Shown: positions 1-8,054 of the stretch, piece after piece
Layout: every line of letters starts with the position of its first letter
Position numbering within the stretch: the stretch's first letter is position 1
Origin: an uncultured Eubacterium sp.
Lineage (GTDB): Bacteria > Bacillota > Clostridia > Lachnospirales > Lachnospiraceae
Length of the DNA: 64,000 nt
NCBI GenBank assembly: GCA_910584795.1
Contig: CAJUBZ010000008.1
Span: 52,478-116,477, forward strand
Reading direction: 5' to 3'
Notes under the pieces: generated by a model
Told to the model about the DNA's origin: nothing
Databases searched by the model: none
The model's input: only the letters and a program-made list of their open reading frames with translations
Program-made: the position numbers and the translations under genes

Positions 1-205
1 AAACATCATTTTTTAATTTCATATATACGACATCATCCACGCGGATCTTTTCTATTGTTACATCCTCCATTTTATAATCTGTCCCGAATAGTGCGTTGTA
101 TAACTCCAGTTCTCTTTCTTTTGCCTTTTCATCCTCAAAAAATAAATCCGTGAACACACTGTCCTTATATTTTTTATTAATATTGTTTTTCTTTTCCTCC
201 GTAAT
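1..205 (-). CDS. Rpn-family nuclease, N-terminal part, ATT start
   Basis: The minus strand is open from 205 to the window edge and reads TEEKKNNINKKYKDSVF, then TDLFFEDEKAKERELELYN and further. This is the usual opening of Rpn/PD-(D/E)XK recombination-promoting nucleases of gut Clostridia (motif YKDSVFxxLF near the N-terminus). A ribosome site (AAAGGAG) lies just upstream, but no ATG, GTG or TTG occurs between the in-frame stop upstream and the conserved region. The only codon at the expected place is ATT (203-205), four bases after the ribosome site. Either ATT is used as a rare start or the start has mutated and the gene is dead. The nuclease core lies outside the window. Related fragments occur at 26660-26890 and 29663-30303. 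The family call is good; whether it is functional is unknown. Confidence 0.6.
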   Translation of the reverse strand, partial: MTEEKKNNINKKYKDSVFTDLFFEDEKAKERELELYNALFGTDYKMEDVTIEKIRVDDVVYMKLKNDV

Positions 206-359
206 CCTTCTCCTTTCTCGAAGTCACTATTTGTATGTAATCTATATTAGTATTCAGCTCATTGCTTGTCAATATAAACTTTTCGTTACTTTTTGTTACT
301 TGCACTTTTTTCTTATAAATTCCGGTTTATCGCACGCAAGAGAAAAGCAAGCGACTGCA

Positions 360-453
360 TAAGCAGGCATTTGCTTTTCTTGGTGCGATACCGAAAAAAT
401 CATAAGTGCAAAGCACGACAGACGTGTTAACGGCTGGATTTCGGAGATGTGGG
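360..453 (+). repeat. ~95-nt dispersed repeat, copy 1
   Basis: Starts TAAGCAGGCATTTGC and ends near GGAGATGTGGGG. The same unit occurs inverted at 1074-1174, with about 13 differences and one indel by eye. Open frames across it are biased translations of the repeat and lack ribosome sites. The stretch 206-359 before it holds only the upstream region of the Rpn gene. Confidence 0.7.
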
Positions 454-605
454 GGAGAGGCTTTCCTGCTGAAATAAAATACAGAGGGAATACCTTCACC
501 TCATTACTTGAACATTTATTAAAAAGAAAACATAGAATTAATATCTCAAGTACCGGTATTCCCTCTGTATTCTCTTTCATCAGTGAAATGTCGCTTCCTC
601 TACAA
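449..605. repeat. Palindromic MITE-like element A
   Basis: A hairpin element with perfect 16-bp arms (479-494 and 555-570, ATACAGAGGGAATACC and its complement). The outer ends match element B at 1199-1492: a left end GTGGGGG..CTGCTGAAATAA and a right end CAGTGAAATGTC..CTACAAAA. The loop shares TTCACCTC..TTGAACATTTAT with element B. There is no coding potential. I infer a non-autonomous mobile or extragenic palindromic repeat; no target-site duplication was recognised. The stretch 606-721 shows nothing. Confidence 0.6.
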
Positions 606-721
606 AACGATATTTACATTTCGCATTTGTTTATCATATCAGTGGCTTTTTATCTTCTTTGTATGGCTTTATAACCTGCTTCATTATCTTTTTCCACCAT
701 GTGGTTAATCCTAATATATCA

Positions 722-1017
722 ATTACACGTAGATTTATATAAAAATCCATAAAATACATGTAATTTTGCGGGATTTCCAGAATGTTTAGAACAAGATTAC
801 ACGCAGATTCGGCAAAAAATGAATATTTACGTGTAAAATTTTTAGAATTTCAATAGAGTGCTGATAAATATTACACGTAGATTTATTGAAAAAAGGATTT
901 TATACGTGTAATATTCTTTGGTTTCAAAAAAAATCAGAGAAATATTACACGTAAATATATGAAAAAATTGAATTAATATGTGTAATTGCTTTGATGGTTC
1001 TTATAAGAGCAAGATGG
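722..1017. repeat. 4 x 74-bp tandem array of hairpins
   Basis: Four 43-bp inverted-repeat units start at 722, 796, 870 and 944, exactly 74 bp apart. Each begins ATTACACGTA (or one change) and ends TACGTGTAAT (or close), leaving 10-base arms around a 23-nt AT-rich loop. They are separated by 31-nt spacers that share a GGATTTC/GGTTTCA-like core, so the whole 74-bp unit is a diverged tandem repeat. Conservation is concentrated in the arms. There is no convincing ORF. 74 bp is close to seven DNA turns, which would put the palindromes on one face. Confidence 0.8.
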
Positions 1018-1073
1018 AGTGTTTCTGCCTTTTCATTTTATAAAAAATCAGAGGTTGGAGTTGAAGACTCGAA

Positions 1074-1174
1074 CCACCCCGACATCTCCAAAATCCAGCT
1101 GTTAACATGCCTGTCATGCAACGCACTTATAAATTTTGTCAGTATCGCACCAAGAAAAAGCAAATGCCTGCTTA
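1074..1174 (-). repeat. ~95-nt dispersed repeat, copy 2 (inverted)
   Basis: The reverse complement of this stretch matches 360-453 (TAAGCAGGCATTTGC through GGAGATGT). It lies directly beside palindromic element B. The adjoining text on the minus strand, GGTTCGAGTC, resembles a tRNA T-loop but has no matching stem. Confidence 0.7.
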
Positions 1175-1198
1175 TATTTTCCCGTTTGAACATTCCAG

Positions 1199-1492
1199 TT
1201 TTGTAGTGGTAGAGACATTTCACTGCTGAAATAATGCAGACAGCGAATATAGGAACTTGAGAGTCTTGAATACATTTATAAAATAAAAATAATACTGAAT
1301 ATTAAGCGGACATTTGATTCACAAAATCAAATGTCCAGACTTACCTGAGAAAAAATCATCAGGATTTTTTCGAAGATGAAGTCGGTGCTTAAAATATTCA
1401 GTATTATTTTTATTTTCTATAAATGTTCAAGAATCGAGGTGAAGATATTCGCTGTCTGCATTATTTCAGCAAGAAAGTTAATCCCCTACAAA
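1199..1492. repeat. Palindromic MITE-like element B
   Basis: A large nested palindrome with perfect outer arms of 27 bp (1224-1250 with 1445-1471), inner arms of 23 bp (1281-1303 with 1393-1415), and a 12-bp hairpin in the centre (1308-1319 with 1325-1336, GGACATTTGATT). The ends are TTTTGTAG and CTACAAA. It ends eight bases after the stop of the MMPL gene, so it may also stop that transcript. It shares end and loop sequences with element A. Confidence 0.7.
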
Positions 1493-1499
1493 CCGGATT

Positions 1500-3563
1500 T
1501 TATTTCAGAAACCGGACACTGCCTTTAACAATTAACTTGTCAAAAACAATAAACATTGCAGGCAGAATACATATTACACATAACATACTGACAGCTGCTC
1601 CTCTTGCCATAAGAAGGCACAAAGAACTAATCATATCAATACTGGAATAAACACCAACTCCAAATGTAGCTCCAAAGAATGTACATGCACTTACAATAAC
1701 AGATTTTATTGTAGCCATCAAAGCATCTTCTGCTGCCAGTTTTCTCTCCTTGCCCATTCTGCGCTCTACTTTATATCTGTTCGTCATCAATATTGCATAG
1801 TCTACTGTTGCACCGAGCTGTATTGTACCAATAACAATCGATGCAATAAATGGTAACACTGCTCCTGTATAATAAGGAATTCCCATATTTATAAATATAG
1901 CAAATTCAATCACCGAAACTAATATGACCGGTAATGTAATCGATTTAAATACCAGCGCAATAATTAAAAATATCAGGAATATTGATACGAAACTTACTAT
2001 GGCAAAATCTTTATTTGTAATCTTAATCAAGTCTCTGGTACATGCCGCTTCTCCTACCAGCATTCCGCTTTTATCATATTTCTTTATAATCTTTTCTACT
2101 TCATTACACTGGGTATTCGCTTCATCCGAGCCGGTTTTGTACTCTGACATAAATACCAGCATCTCATGTTTATCACTTTTTAATTCACTGGTTAGTTTTT
2201 CAGGAATAAAAGAATCCGGCACAGAACCATCCAGAAAACTTTCCATTCCAAGTGCTGTCTGTACTCCATCCACTTTTTTAACTTCATTCAAAAGTTTCTT
2301 TACATCTTTCTTCGGAGTTTCTGTACTTAACAAAATAATATTTGCTGAACCTAATTCATAATCTTTTGATAATTTATTTTGTGCCGAAACACTCTCCAAA
2401 CTATCCGGCAGGCTTAAGGATAAATCATAATATACCTTTGCATTCCGTTCTCCATATACAGCCGGTATTAAAAGTAGTATAAATAAAACAACAAATACTT
2501 TATAGTGTTTCGCAATAAATCCCGGTATTCTCTTAAAATCAGGGAGTAACTGTCTATGCTTTGTTTTCTGTATTGCTTTATCAAACACTAAAATCATAGA
2601 TGGAAGAATCGTTACACACGCAATAACTCCTAAAACGACTCCCTTTGCCATAACCACACCAAGATCCAATCCCAGCGTAAAACTCATAAAGCAGAGTGCA
2701 ATAAATCCTGCCACTGTTGTTATAGAACTTCCGACTACGGATGAAATCGTTGCTGTGATAGCGTTAGACATTGCTCTTTTATTGTCACCACCATTTATTT
2801 CTAACTGTTCCTCATAACTGTGCCACAAAAATATGGAATAATCCATCGTAACACCTAACTGTAAAACTGCTGCCAATGCTTTTGTAATATAAGAAATCTC
2901 TCCTACAACAAAGTTGCTTCCCAAGTTATAGACAATTGCCATTCCAATGCTTATCAGGAAAAATATTGGAATCATAAAAGAATCCATTAGAAGTGATAAA
3001 ATAATCACTGACAACAATACCGCAATACAGACATAAATCGGAGTCTCATGCTCTGATAAGTCTTTTGTATCTGTTACAATCGCGGAAATTCCGCTAATCA
3101 TACACTGATGCTTCGTCACTGAACGGATTTCTTTGATGGCTTTCATTGTACCATCACCGGAACTTGTATCATCAAATATTACCATCATGATGGTAGAAGT
3201 TCCCTTATTAAAAGCATCACACACGTTATCCGGAAGCATCGTTTTTGGTATCCCGGAATCTGCGAAACTGTCATACCACAACACTTTACTGACATGGTCT
3301 ACCTTTTTCATCTTATCAATGAGTTTGGATACATTGTTATCATCCATCTTGTCTACCATAACAATGCCAAATGCCCCTGCATGAAACTCATCCATCAGAA
3401 TATTCTGACCTTCCATCGTATCAATTCCATCCGGAAGGTAATATAATAAATCATAATTTACTCTTGTATTGAAATAACCAATGGCAGCCGGAATCAGCAG
3501 TAAAATACTGACAATCAGAATCACATGTCTGGCTTTTACAATACGATCTCCTAACTTTTTCAT
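1500..3563 (-). CDS. MMPL/RND-family transporter
   Basis: 687 residues with two homologous halves. Each half has one N-terminal helix (about 12-30 and 355-370), a soluble domain, and then a block of five helices. The conserved helix signatures G-V-T-M-D-Y-S-I-F (about 237-245) and G-A-T-V-D-Y-A-I-L (about 584-592) are those of the HAE3/MMPL permeases, where the aspartate is thought to serve proton coupling. These export lipids, peptides or drugs; the substrate cannot be read here. ATG is preceded by AAAGGAG at nine bases. The gene starts 15 bp after the lipoprotein gene ends, so the two are an operon, probably controlled by the TetR protein at 6092-6670. The length is typical of the Clostridia form. 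Confidence 0.9.
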   Translation of the reverse strand: MKKLGDRIVKARHVILIVSILLLIPAAIGYFNTRVNYDLLYYLPDGIDTMEGQNILMDEFHAGAFGIVMVDKMDDNNVSKLIDKMKKVDHVSKVLWYDSFADSGIPKTMLPDNVCDAFNKGTSTIMMVIFDDTSSGDGTMKAIKEIRSVTKHQCMISGISAIVTDTKDLSEHETPIYVCIAVLLSVIILSLLMDSFMIPIFFLISIGMAIVYNLGSNFVVGEISYITKALAAVLQLGVTMDYSIFLWHSYEEQLEINGGDNKRAMSNAITATISSVVGSSITTVAGFIALCFMSFTLGLDLGVVMAKGVVLGVIACVTILPSMILVFDKAIQKTKHRQLLPDFKRIPGFIAKHYKVFVVLFILLLIPAVYGERNAKVYYDLSLSLPDSLESVSAQNKLSKDYELGSANIILLSTETPKKDVKKLLNEVKKVDGVQTALGMESFLDGSVPDSFIPEKLTSELKSDKHEMLVFMSEYKTGSDEANTQCNEVEKIIKKYDKSGMLVGEAACTRDLIKITNKDFAIVSFVSIFLIFLIIALVFKSITLPVILVSVIEFAIFINMGIPYYTGAVLPFIASIVIGTIQLGATVDYAILMTNRYKVERRMGKERKLAAEDALMATIKSVIVSACTFFGATFGVGVYSSIDMISSLCLLMARGAAVSMLCVICILPAMFIVFDKLIVKGSVRFLK

Positions 3564-3578
3564 ATACTACCAACTCCT

Positions 3579-5867
3579 TTACTTATCTTCCTTAATTTCT
3601 GCTGTTTTGAAAATAAATTTTACACTTCCTGTCATATTTTCATTCATTCCTGAAAATGATTGATATGATTTGCCATGATTCAATATCTCTTCTACCGCAT
3701 CAATAATATCCTTCGTATCATTGCCAAAGATATCAGTAATTTTGCTGATACCATCTCTGTTCAACTTTATCACACCATTTTTTAATGTCTTTGTTCCATC
3801 AAATAAAGTCACAATACCTGAATCCAGAGTTCCTGTTCCCTTCGCTAAAGTCTTTGCACCGCCACTTATCTTACCTGCACCTGTATCTACTGTTTGAATG
3901 CCTGCTTTTACCTGTGGACTGGCTTTGCCAAGTTTTTTATTCATTTCGGCTGTTCCGTCAGTTAAAGACTTCATTCCGTCATTCAATGTATCTGCTCCTG
4001 TCTTTAATTTTCCAGTTCCATCTGACAATGTTTTTGCTCCACCAGATAAATTTTTTGTTCCCTCTGCCATCTGTCCTGTACCAGCTGCCAATGTTCCTGC
4101 TCCTGTATTTAATGTTTTTATTCCTGAATAAAGTGTTCCAATACCTGTATTCAGACTCGCAGTTCCATTTTCCAAAGCGGTCATTCCCTCTAACAATGCT
4201 TTCATTTCTGCTGTCTTACCTGCAATCTGTTTCTCAAAAGTAGATTTTACAGTCTCCAACGTCTGAACACTATAATATGCCTGCACTAACTGATAATATG
4301 CTTTTGCATTCAGCCCCTTTGCCTGAAGAACGGCACTCAGTTCCATTCCATTAGAAACTGCTGTGTTGATTCCCTCTACCGTCTGATTCAATGCTTCCTT
4401 ACTTGATATCGCACCGCCAGTGGCACTTTCAACCTGTTTGATAACTCCATCAATTTGTACCTGTATAGAATCCGGTGTTCCCTGTAATGTTCCTGTCAGT
4501 TCTTTTACTCCTGCATTTGCTGTTTTTGCTCCCTGCGCCAATGCCTTTGCACCGTTATTAAGTCCCTGACTTTTTACATTTCCATGACTGTCTTTCACAT
4601 CTTCAAATGCTGCCTGTGCTGTTTTAAGTCCTGAGGATAAAGAATCTGCACCTTCATTTACCTTTGCTGCAGCACTGTTTAACTCTTTTGCTCCATTGTT
4701 TAAGCTCTTTGCTCCACTGTCCAACTGTTTGGATGCTGATTTAACACTCTGCGTACCTTTGTATAACTTCTGTGCTCCCTTGTCTGCTGACTTTACGCCA
4801 CTTAACAACGCTTTATTAAATGTTTCATAACTGCCTAACAACTTTGTAGTTCCCAGATATAAATCTGCTGTATATTTTGCAATATCTTTTGCACCATCAT
4901 TAATTTTTGCAGAACCACTCTTTAATTCTCCTGCACCATTCTGAAGGTCTCCTGCACCTTTTTCTAATTGATTCGTCCCATCTGTTAATTCAGCCATCTT
5001 ATCTTCTATATCTGAAAAATCCAAAGTATCTTCTAAATCCATATCGCCGATTTCTGATGTTGCAACTGTAAGTGCCATGTTCATTTCAAAATCTTTTACA
5101 TCTGCTGTCACTGTGAATGACTCAGGAATATCAATATCTTTCAAAAACTCTTCTGCTTTATCTGCCTTTGCAATCAGCTGCTCTTTAAATCCCGGTGCTC
5201 CATAACCAATGACAATATAGGAGTCGTCGTAATCAAGTACCTTTCCATTATCTATTTTTACGTTTGTAAAATTGTCACTGAGAACCATTCCCGTTAATGC
5301 TATAAACGGAACAAACTCTCCTTCATTGTCCGAATCGTTCATATAATCATAAACAATTTTTACTGTTCCGGTTTTTCCTGCCATCTGCTCAGGTGTAATT
5401 TCTTCTCCATCCAAGTAATAACTTACCTTTAACTGAATAGGAGTTTTTTTCGATGTTGTCCCCTGATATGAAATGTCCTTTCCTCTGTTTTCCCAGAGTA
5501 ACCTCCCATTATCAGAAGTAAATGTTTCATCACCTTTCAAATTCTTTATATTATCAAGACTTGACACATCATTGATATTATCTTTACCTGTAACTTTTAA
5601 TACGTTGCTGACTGTCGTCTTTGATACTGTCCCATCCGCATTCATTTCCACAAATACAGTTTCTTTCTTTTCTGTATCTGCACCATCTCCAATTTTACTG
5701 TTCAGTAATGCCTCCATCTTGTTTGCACTTACCATTACCTCCTTCGCTGCTTCCTTTTTGCCAGAATTGTTCTTCTCTGTATCAGAACTACCACAGCCTG
5801 CCAGACACCATACTGACATTGTCATTACCAAAACGAAACTGATTCCTTTATGGACATATCTCTTCAT
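3579..5867 (-). CDS. Lipoprotein with XXXLXXG heptad repeats (YhgE/Pip-like)
   Basis: 762 residues from ATG at 5867. The upstream GTG at 5879 overlaps the ribosome site and is rejected; AAGGAG stands 12 bases before the chosen ATG. A lipoprotein signal peptide ends in L-A-G-C (about residue 25), so it is anchored outside the membrane. From about residue 275 on, most of the protein consists of seven-residue repeats of the form LxxGAxxLxxG/LNxG, the X-X-X-Leu-X-X-Gly pattern known from YhgE/Pip phage-infection proteins. It predicts a long coiled coil or helical rod. Such proteins are regularly coupled to MMPL permeases, as here, and probably serve as the extracellular partner. The repeats also create long spurious frames on the other strand. 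Confidence 0.85.
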   Translation of the reverse strand: MKRYVHKGISFVLVMTMSVWCLAGCGSSDTEKNNSGKKEAAKEVMVSANKMEALLNSKIGDGADTEKKETVFVEMNADGTVSKTTVSNVLKVTGKDNINDVSSLDNIKNLKGDETFTSDNGRLLWENRGKDISYQGTTSKKTPIQLKVSYYLDGEEITPEQMAGKTGTVKIVYDYMNDSDNEGEFVPFIALTGMVLSDNFTNVKIDNGKVLDYDDSYIVIGYGAPGFKEQLIAKADKAEEFLKDIDIPESFTVTADVKDFEMNMALTVATSEIGDMDLEDTLDFSDIEDKMAELTDGTNQLEKGAGDLQNGAGELKSGSAKINDGAKDIAKYTADLYLGTTKLLGSYETFNKALLSGVKSADKGAQKLYKGTQSVKSASKQLDSGAKSLNNGAKELNSAAAKVNEGADSLSSGLKTAQAAFEDVKDSHGNVKSQGLNNGAKALAQGAKTANAGVKELTGTLQGTPDSIQVQIDGVIKQVESATGGAISSKEALNQTVEGINTAVSNGMELSAVLQAKGLNAKAYYQLVQAYYSVQTLETVKSTFEKQIAGKTAEMKALLEGMTALENGTASLNTGIGTLYSGIKTLNTGAGTLAAGTGQMAEGTKNLSGGAKTLSDGTGKLKTGADTLNDGMKSLTDGTAEMNKKLGKASPQVKAGIQTVDTGAGKISGGAKTLAKGTGTLDSGIVTLFDGTKTLKNGVIKLNRDGISKITDIFGNDTKDIIDAVEEILNHGKSYQSFSGMNENMTGSVKFIFKTAEIKEDK

Positions 5868-5945
5868 AACAAAATACACTCCTTTTCTTTTATTTTTTCT
5901 ACACTACAGTATACAATCAAAAATAAAAAAAGCATTATACATTTT

Positions 5946-6010
5946 CATACAAGGGATTTATTTTTTTACACTTGTATAAAATTGTATAATGTTTTTCTAA
6001 ATTGTATGAG
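5946..6010. promoter_or_regulatory. Clustered TTGTAT half-sites before the lipoprotein gene
   Basis: TTGTAT occurs at 5972, 5982 and 6002 (spacings 10 and 20), with ATACAA at 5948. The helical spacing in the leader of the lipoprotein/MMPL operon suggests a repressor site, probably for the neighbouring TetR protein. Part of the match may come from AT richness. Confidence 0.35.
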
Positions 6011-6091
6011 AATTATATACTTTTTCTATTTGTACATAAAATTATATATTTCCCACTATCTGTATTTTTTTTCTACAGTTGATTATAATCT

Positions 6092-6670
6092 TTACTTGTG
6101 CCTTTCTTTTTTACGATACATATAAATCTCATATCCTAATTCTTCTGTTCTAAGAATAATATGCTGAAGCAATACAGCTAATTCATCTTCTTTTTCTTTC
6201 ATACCTTTTAATGCCCAGTCAACAATAACACCTGTCAATCCATATGCAAAAAATCTAGCATATATGTCCTGCTCCTTTTCACTTAAACGACTGTACAAGT
6301 TTAAATCAGTAATCGCCTTCTTAAATAACTCTGCAAATATTTTGTTACTATACTCTGCAAAAAAGTTATTGGATGATTTAATTGTATTCATAAAAAACGA
6401 TTTCTGCTGCTTCATGTATTTAAACAATTCAACTAATTTTTCTACCCAATTATCAAAAGTCAAGTCTTTCGTTAAGGGTAAAAACAAATCCTGATTATAT
6501 ATCCAGCTCAGTAACTCATATTTATCATTAAAATGATAATAGAATGTCTGTCTGTTCACACCACAATAATCTGTTATATCAGCTACAGTAATTTTATCTA
6601 ATATTTTTGTTGCACCTAATTCTTTTAAACTTTGTGCCAATGCTTTTTTCGTTATATTGGAATTTGCCAT
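6092..6670 (-). CDS. TetR/AcrR-family regulator
   Basis: 192 residues from ATG at 6670, preceded by GAAGGAGGAG. The longer frame upstream runs through the promoter and is rejected. Residues about 5-55 form a TetR helix-turn-helix (ITVADITDYCGVNRQTFYYHF). The C-terminal half has the G-V-I-V-D-W-A-L-K-G pattern of the TetR_C_8/DhaS-like group. It lies upstream of, and on the same strand as, the lipoprotein/MMPL pair, with 224 bp between, and probably represses both itself and that operon. The ligand is unknown. Confidence 0.85.
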   Translation of the reverse strand: MANSNITKKALAQSLKELGATKILDKITVADITDYCGVNRQTFYYHFNDKYELLSWIYNQDLFLPLTKDLTFDNWVEKLVELFKYMKQQKSFFMNTIKSSNNFFAEYSNKIFAELFKKAITDLNLYSRLSEKEQDIYARFFAYGLTGVIVDWALKGMKEKEDELAVLLQHIILRTEELGYEIYMYRKKERHK

Positions 6671-6683
6671 GACTCCTCCTTCA

Positions 6684-6710
6684 AAACTTGTAGTTTGCAA
6701 ACACAAGTTT
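6684..6710. promoter_or_regulatory. Palindromic operator upstream of tetR-like gene
   Basis: Arms AAACTTGT and ACAAGTTT flank a perfect inner palindrome GTTTGCAAAC, with one base of asymmetry. It sits just before the ribosome site of the TetR gene, the usual place for an autoregulatory operator. Confidence 0.5.
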
Positions 6711-6817
6711 AATTTTTTTACACCTGTACAAATAATGTATAGATGTACTATAACAAAATCACGTTTTAAAATCAAGAAAAAATATGACAGAGCTTCTGAA
6801 CCCTGTCATATTTTTAT

Positions 6818-7621
6818 TTACAATATGTATTTTTCAATCACTTTAGCAATGCCATCTTCATTATTAGACAATGTTATAAAGTCAGCTTCTTTTTTTACCG
6901 GCTCTACTGCATTTTCCATCGCCACACCGACCCCTGCATACCGAATCATAGACAAATCGTTAAACCCGTCACCGCAGGCAATCGTATTTTCTCTGGAAAT
7001 TTCTAACTTTTCAATTAACAACTTAATGGATGCCGCCTTATCAATTCCCTTAGGAACCACTTCAATAAAGTAATCACAGGAACGGTAAATTCCAAGTTCC
7101 TGTCCAAACTTCTCTGTTAATTTTTTTTCATGATATTCTGAGAATTCCGGTTCAGCGGTAAAAAGACATTTGTTTGGATCATAATTTACATATTTCACAA
7201 CATCTGTCATATATGCCGGAATCTTATTTATAAACATGGCCTCCATTGCAATATATTTGTCCATCCTAGTAGCTACTAAAGCATGCTTCGCATCATAGGT
7301 TATTAATCCTAAATTATTCTGTCTGGCATACCTGAGTAATTCCGGAATATATTTTCTATTCATTACATTTTCAAAAACTGTTTCCTTTGTCTTCCAGTTA
7401 ATAATTTTACCACCATTAAAAGACAATACATATCCACCGTACTCTTCCAGTTGTAGTTCCTCTGCTACAGGTACCATTCCCGGCGTCGGACGTCCCGATG
7501 CCAGAGCTACGATATGTCCCTGTTTCTGAATCTCCATTAAAGCTTCCTTTGTATTTGGTGTTATCTTCTTTTCATCATTGGTAAGTGTTCCATCTAAGTC
7601 TAAAAAAATTATTTTCTGCAT
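6818..7621 (-). CDS. Cof-type HAD-IIB phosphatase
   Basis: 267 residues. Motif I is F-L-D-L-D-G-T-L (about 6-13) with both catalytic aspartates. The cap region between motifs II and III is of the C2B type, and motif IV is A-C-G-D-G-F-N-D (about 216-223). Cof-family enzymes dephosphorylate sugar phosphates, flavin or pyridoxal precursors; substrate choice cannot be told from sequence. It is the last gene of a tight run (XRE, HipA-like, GtrA, this gene) with gaps of about 11 bp, though its work may be unrelated to the others. A family-typical length and intact motifs suggest an active enzyme. Confidence 0.88.
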   Translation of the reverse strand: MQKIIFLDLDGTLTNDEKKITPNTKEALMEIQKQGHIVALASGRPTPGMVPVAEELQLEEYGGYVLSFNGGKIINWKTKETVFENVMNRKYIPELLRYARQNNLGLITYDAKHALVATRMDKYIAMEAMFINKIPAYMTDVVKYVNYDPNKCLFTAEPEFSEYHEKKLTEKFGQELGIYRSCDYFIEVVPKGIDKAASIKLLIEKLEISRENTIACGDGFNDLSMIRYAGVGVAMENAVEPVKKEADFITLSNNEDGIAKVIEKYIL

Positions 7622-7632
7622 ATGTATTTCCT

Positions 7633-8043
7633 CTATTTTTCTTTTGTATTCATGTCTTTTCCAAATACGATAAATCTGTCATAAAGATATTCTGTTACAA
7701 AATTAAGCAACATATTAAACGCTGTTACAAGATAATCATTCCAGCCTAACGTTTCTACGAGATAACTTCCACCAATGGTTGTAACCGGTGTAAATATCAG
7801 ATAAAAAACTGCCACCTTCATCATTGCTATCGGAATGTTGTTTGCTGCCTTAAAAGTAAATTCACGATTTAATGTAAAATTCCATAAAACAGACAATACT
7901 AGCGCAGTCAGATAGCGTGGCCAGTACGGCAATAGCGTTAATTCTGTAAGCAGAGTAAATGCTAACATCTGTATTACACCTGCTGAGATAGAGAATAAAG
8001 TAAATTTAATTACTCTGATCGTTTCTTCCTTCTTTGTTGTCAT
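7633..8043 (-). CDS. GtrA-family membrane protein
   Basis: 136 residues with four predicted membrane helices (about 12-32, 37-55, 73-93, 100-120) and the GtrA/DPMS_TMD layout. It includes the R-Y-L-T-A-L-V-L-S-V-L-W-N-F-x-L-N-R-x-F-T-F core, typical of proteins that help move prenyl-linked sugars or modify wall polymers. ATG follows AGGAGG. It lies 11 bp after the HipA-like gene and 11 bp before the HAD gene, so it is co-transcribed. No glycosyltransferase partner is adjacent. Confidence 0.88.
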   Translation of the reverse strand: MTTKKEETIRVIKFTLFSISAGVIQMLAFTLLTELTLLPYWPRYLTALVLSVLWNFTLNREFTFKAANNIPIAMMKVAVFYLIFTPVTTIGGSYLVETLGWNDYLVTAFNMLLNFVTEYLYDRFIVFGKDMNTKEK

Positions 8044-8054
8044 TTGTTCCTCCT

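Noticed and set aside
296..674. Open frames over the left repeats (both strands)
   Set aside because: No ribosome sites; they translate MITE-like and dispersed repeat sequence.
722..1017. Degenerate CRISPR array as explanation of the 74-bp units
   Set aside because: The conserved part is a 43-bp palindrome, spacers are 31 nt and themselves similar, and no cas genes adjoin; it is a tandem repeat.
1060..1085. tRNA-like T-loop (GGTTCGAGTC on the minus strand)
   Set aside because: The T-stem does not pair and no cloverleaf can be drawn upstream; it belongs to the dispersed repeat.
3785..4243. 152-codon plus-strand frame inside the lipoprotein gene
   Set aside because: Antisense shadow of the heptad repeats; low-complexity Leu/Phe/Ser product without a ribosome site.
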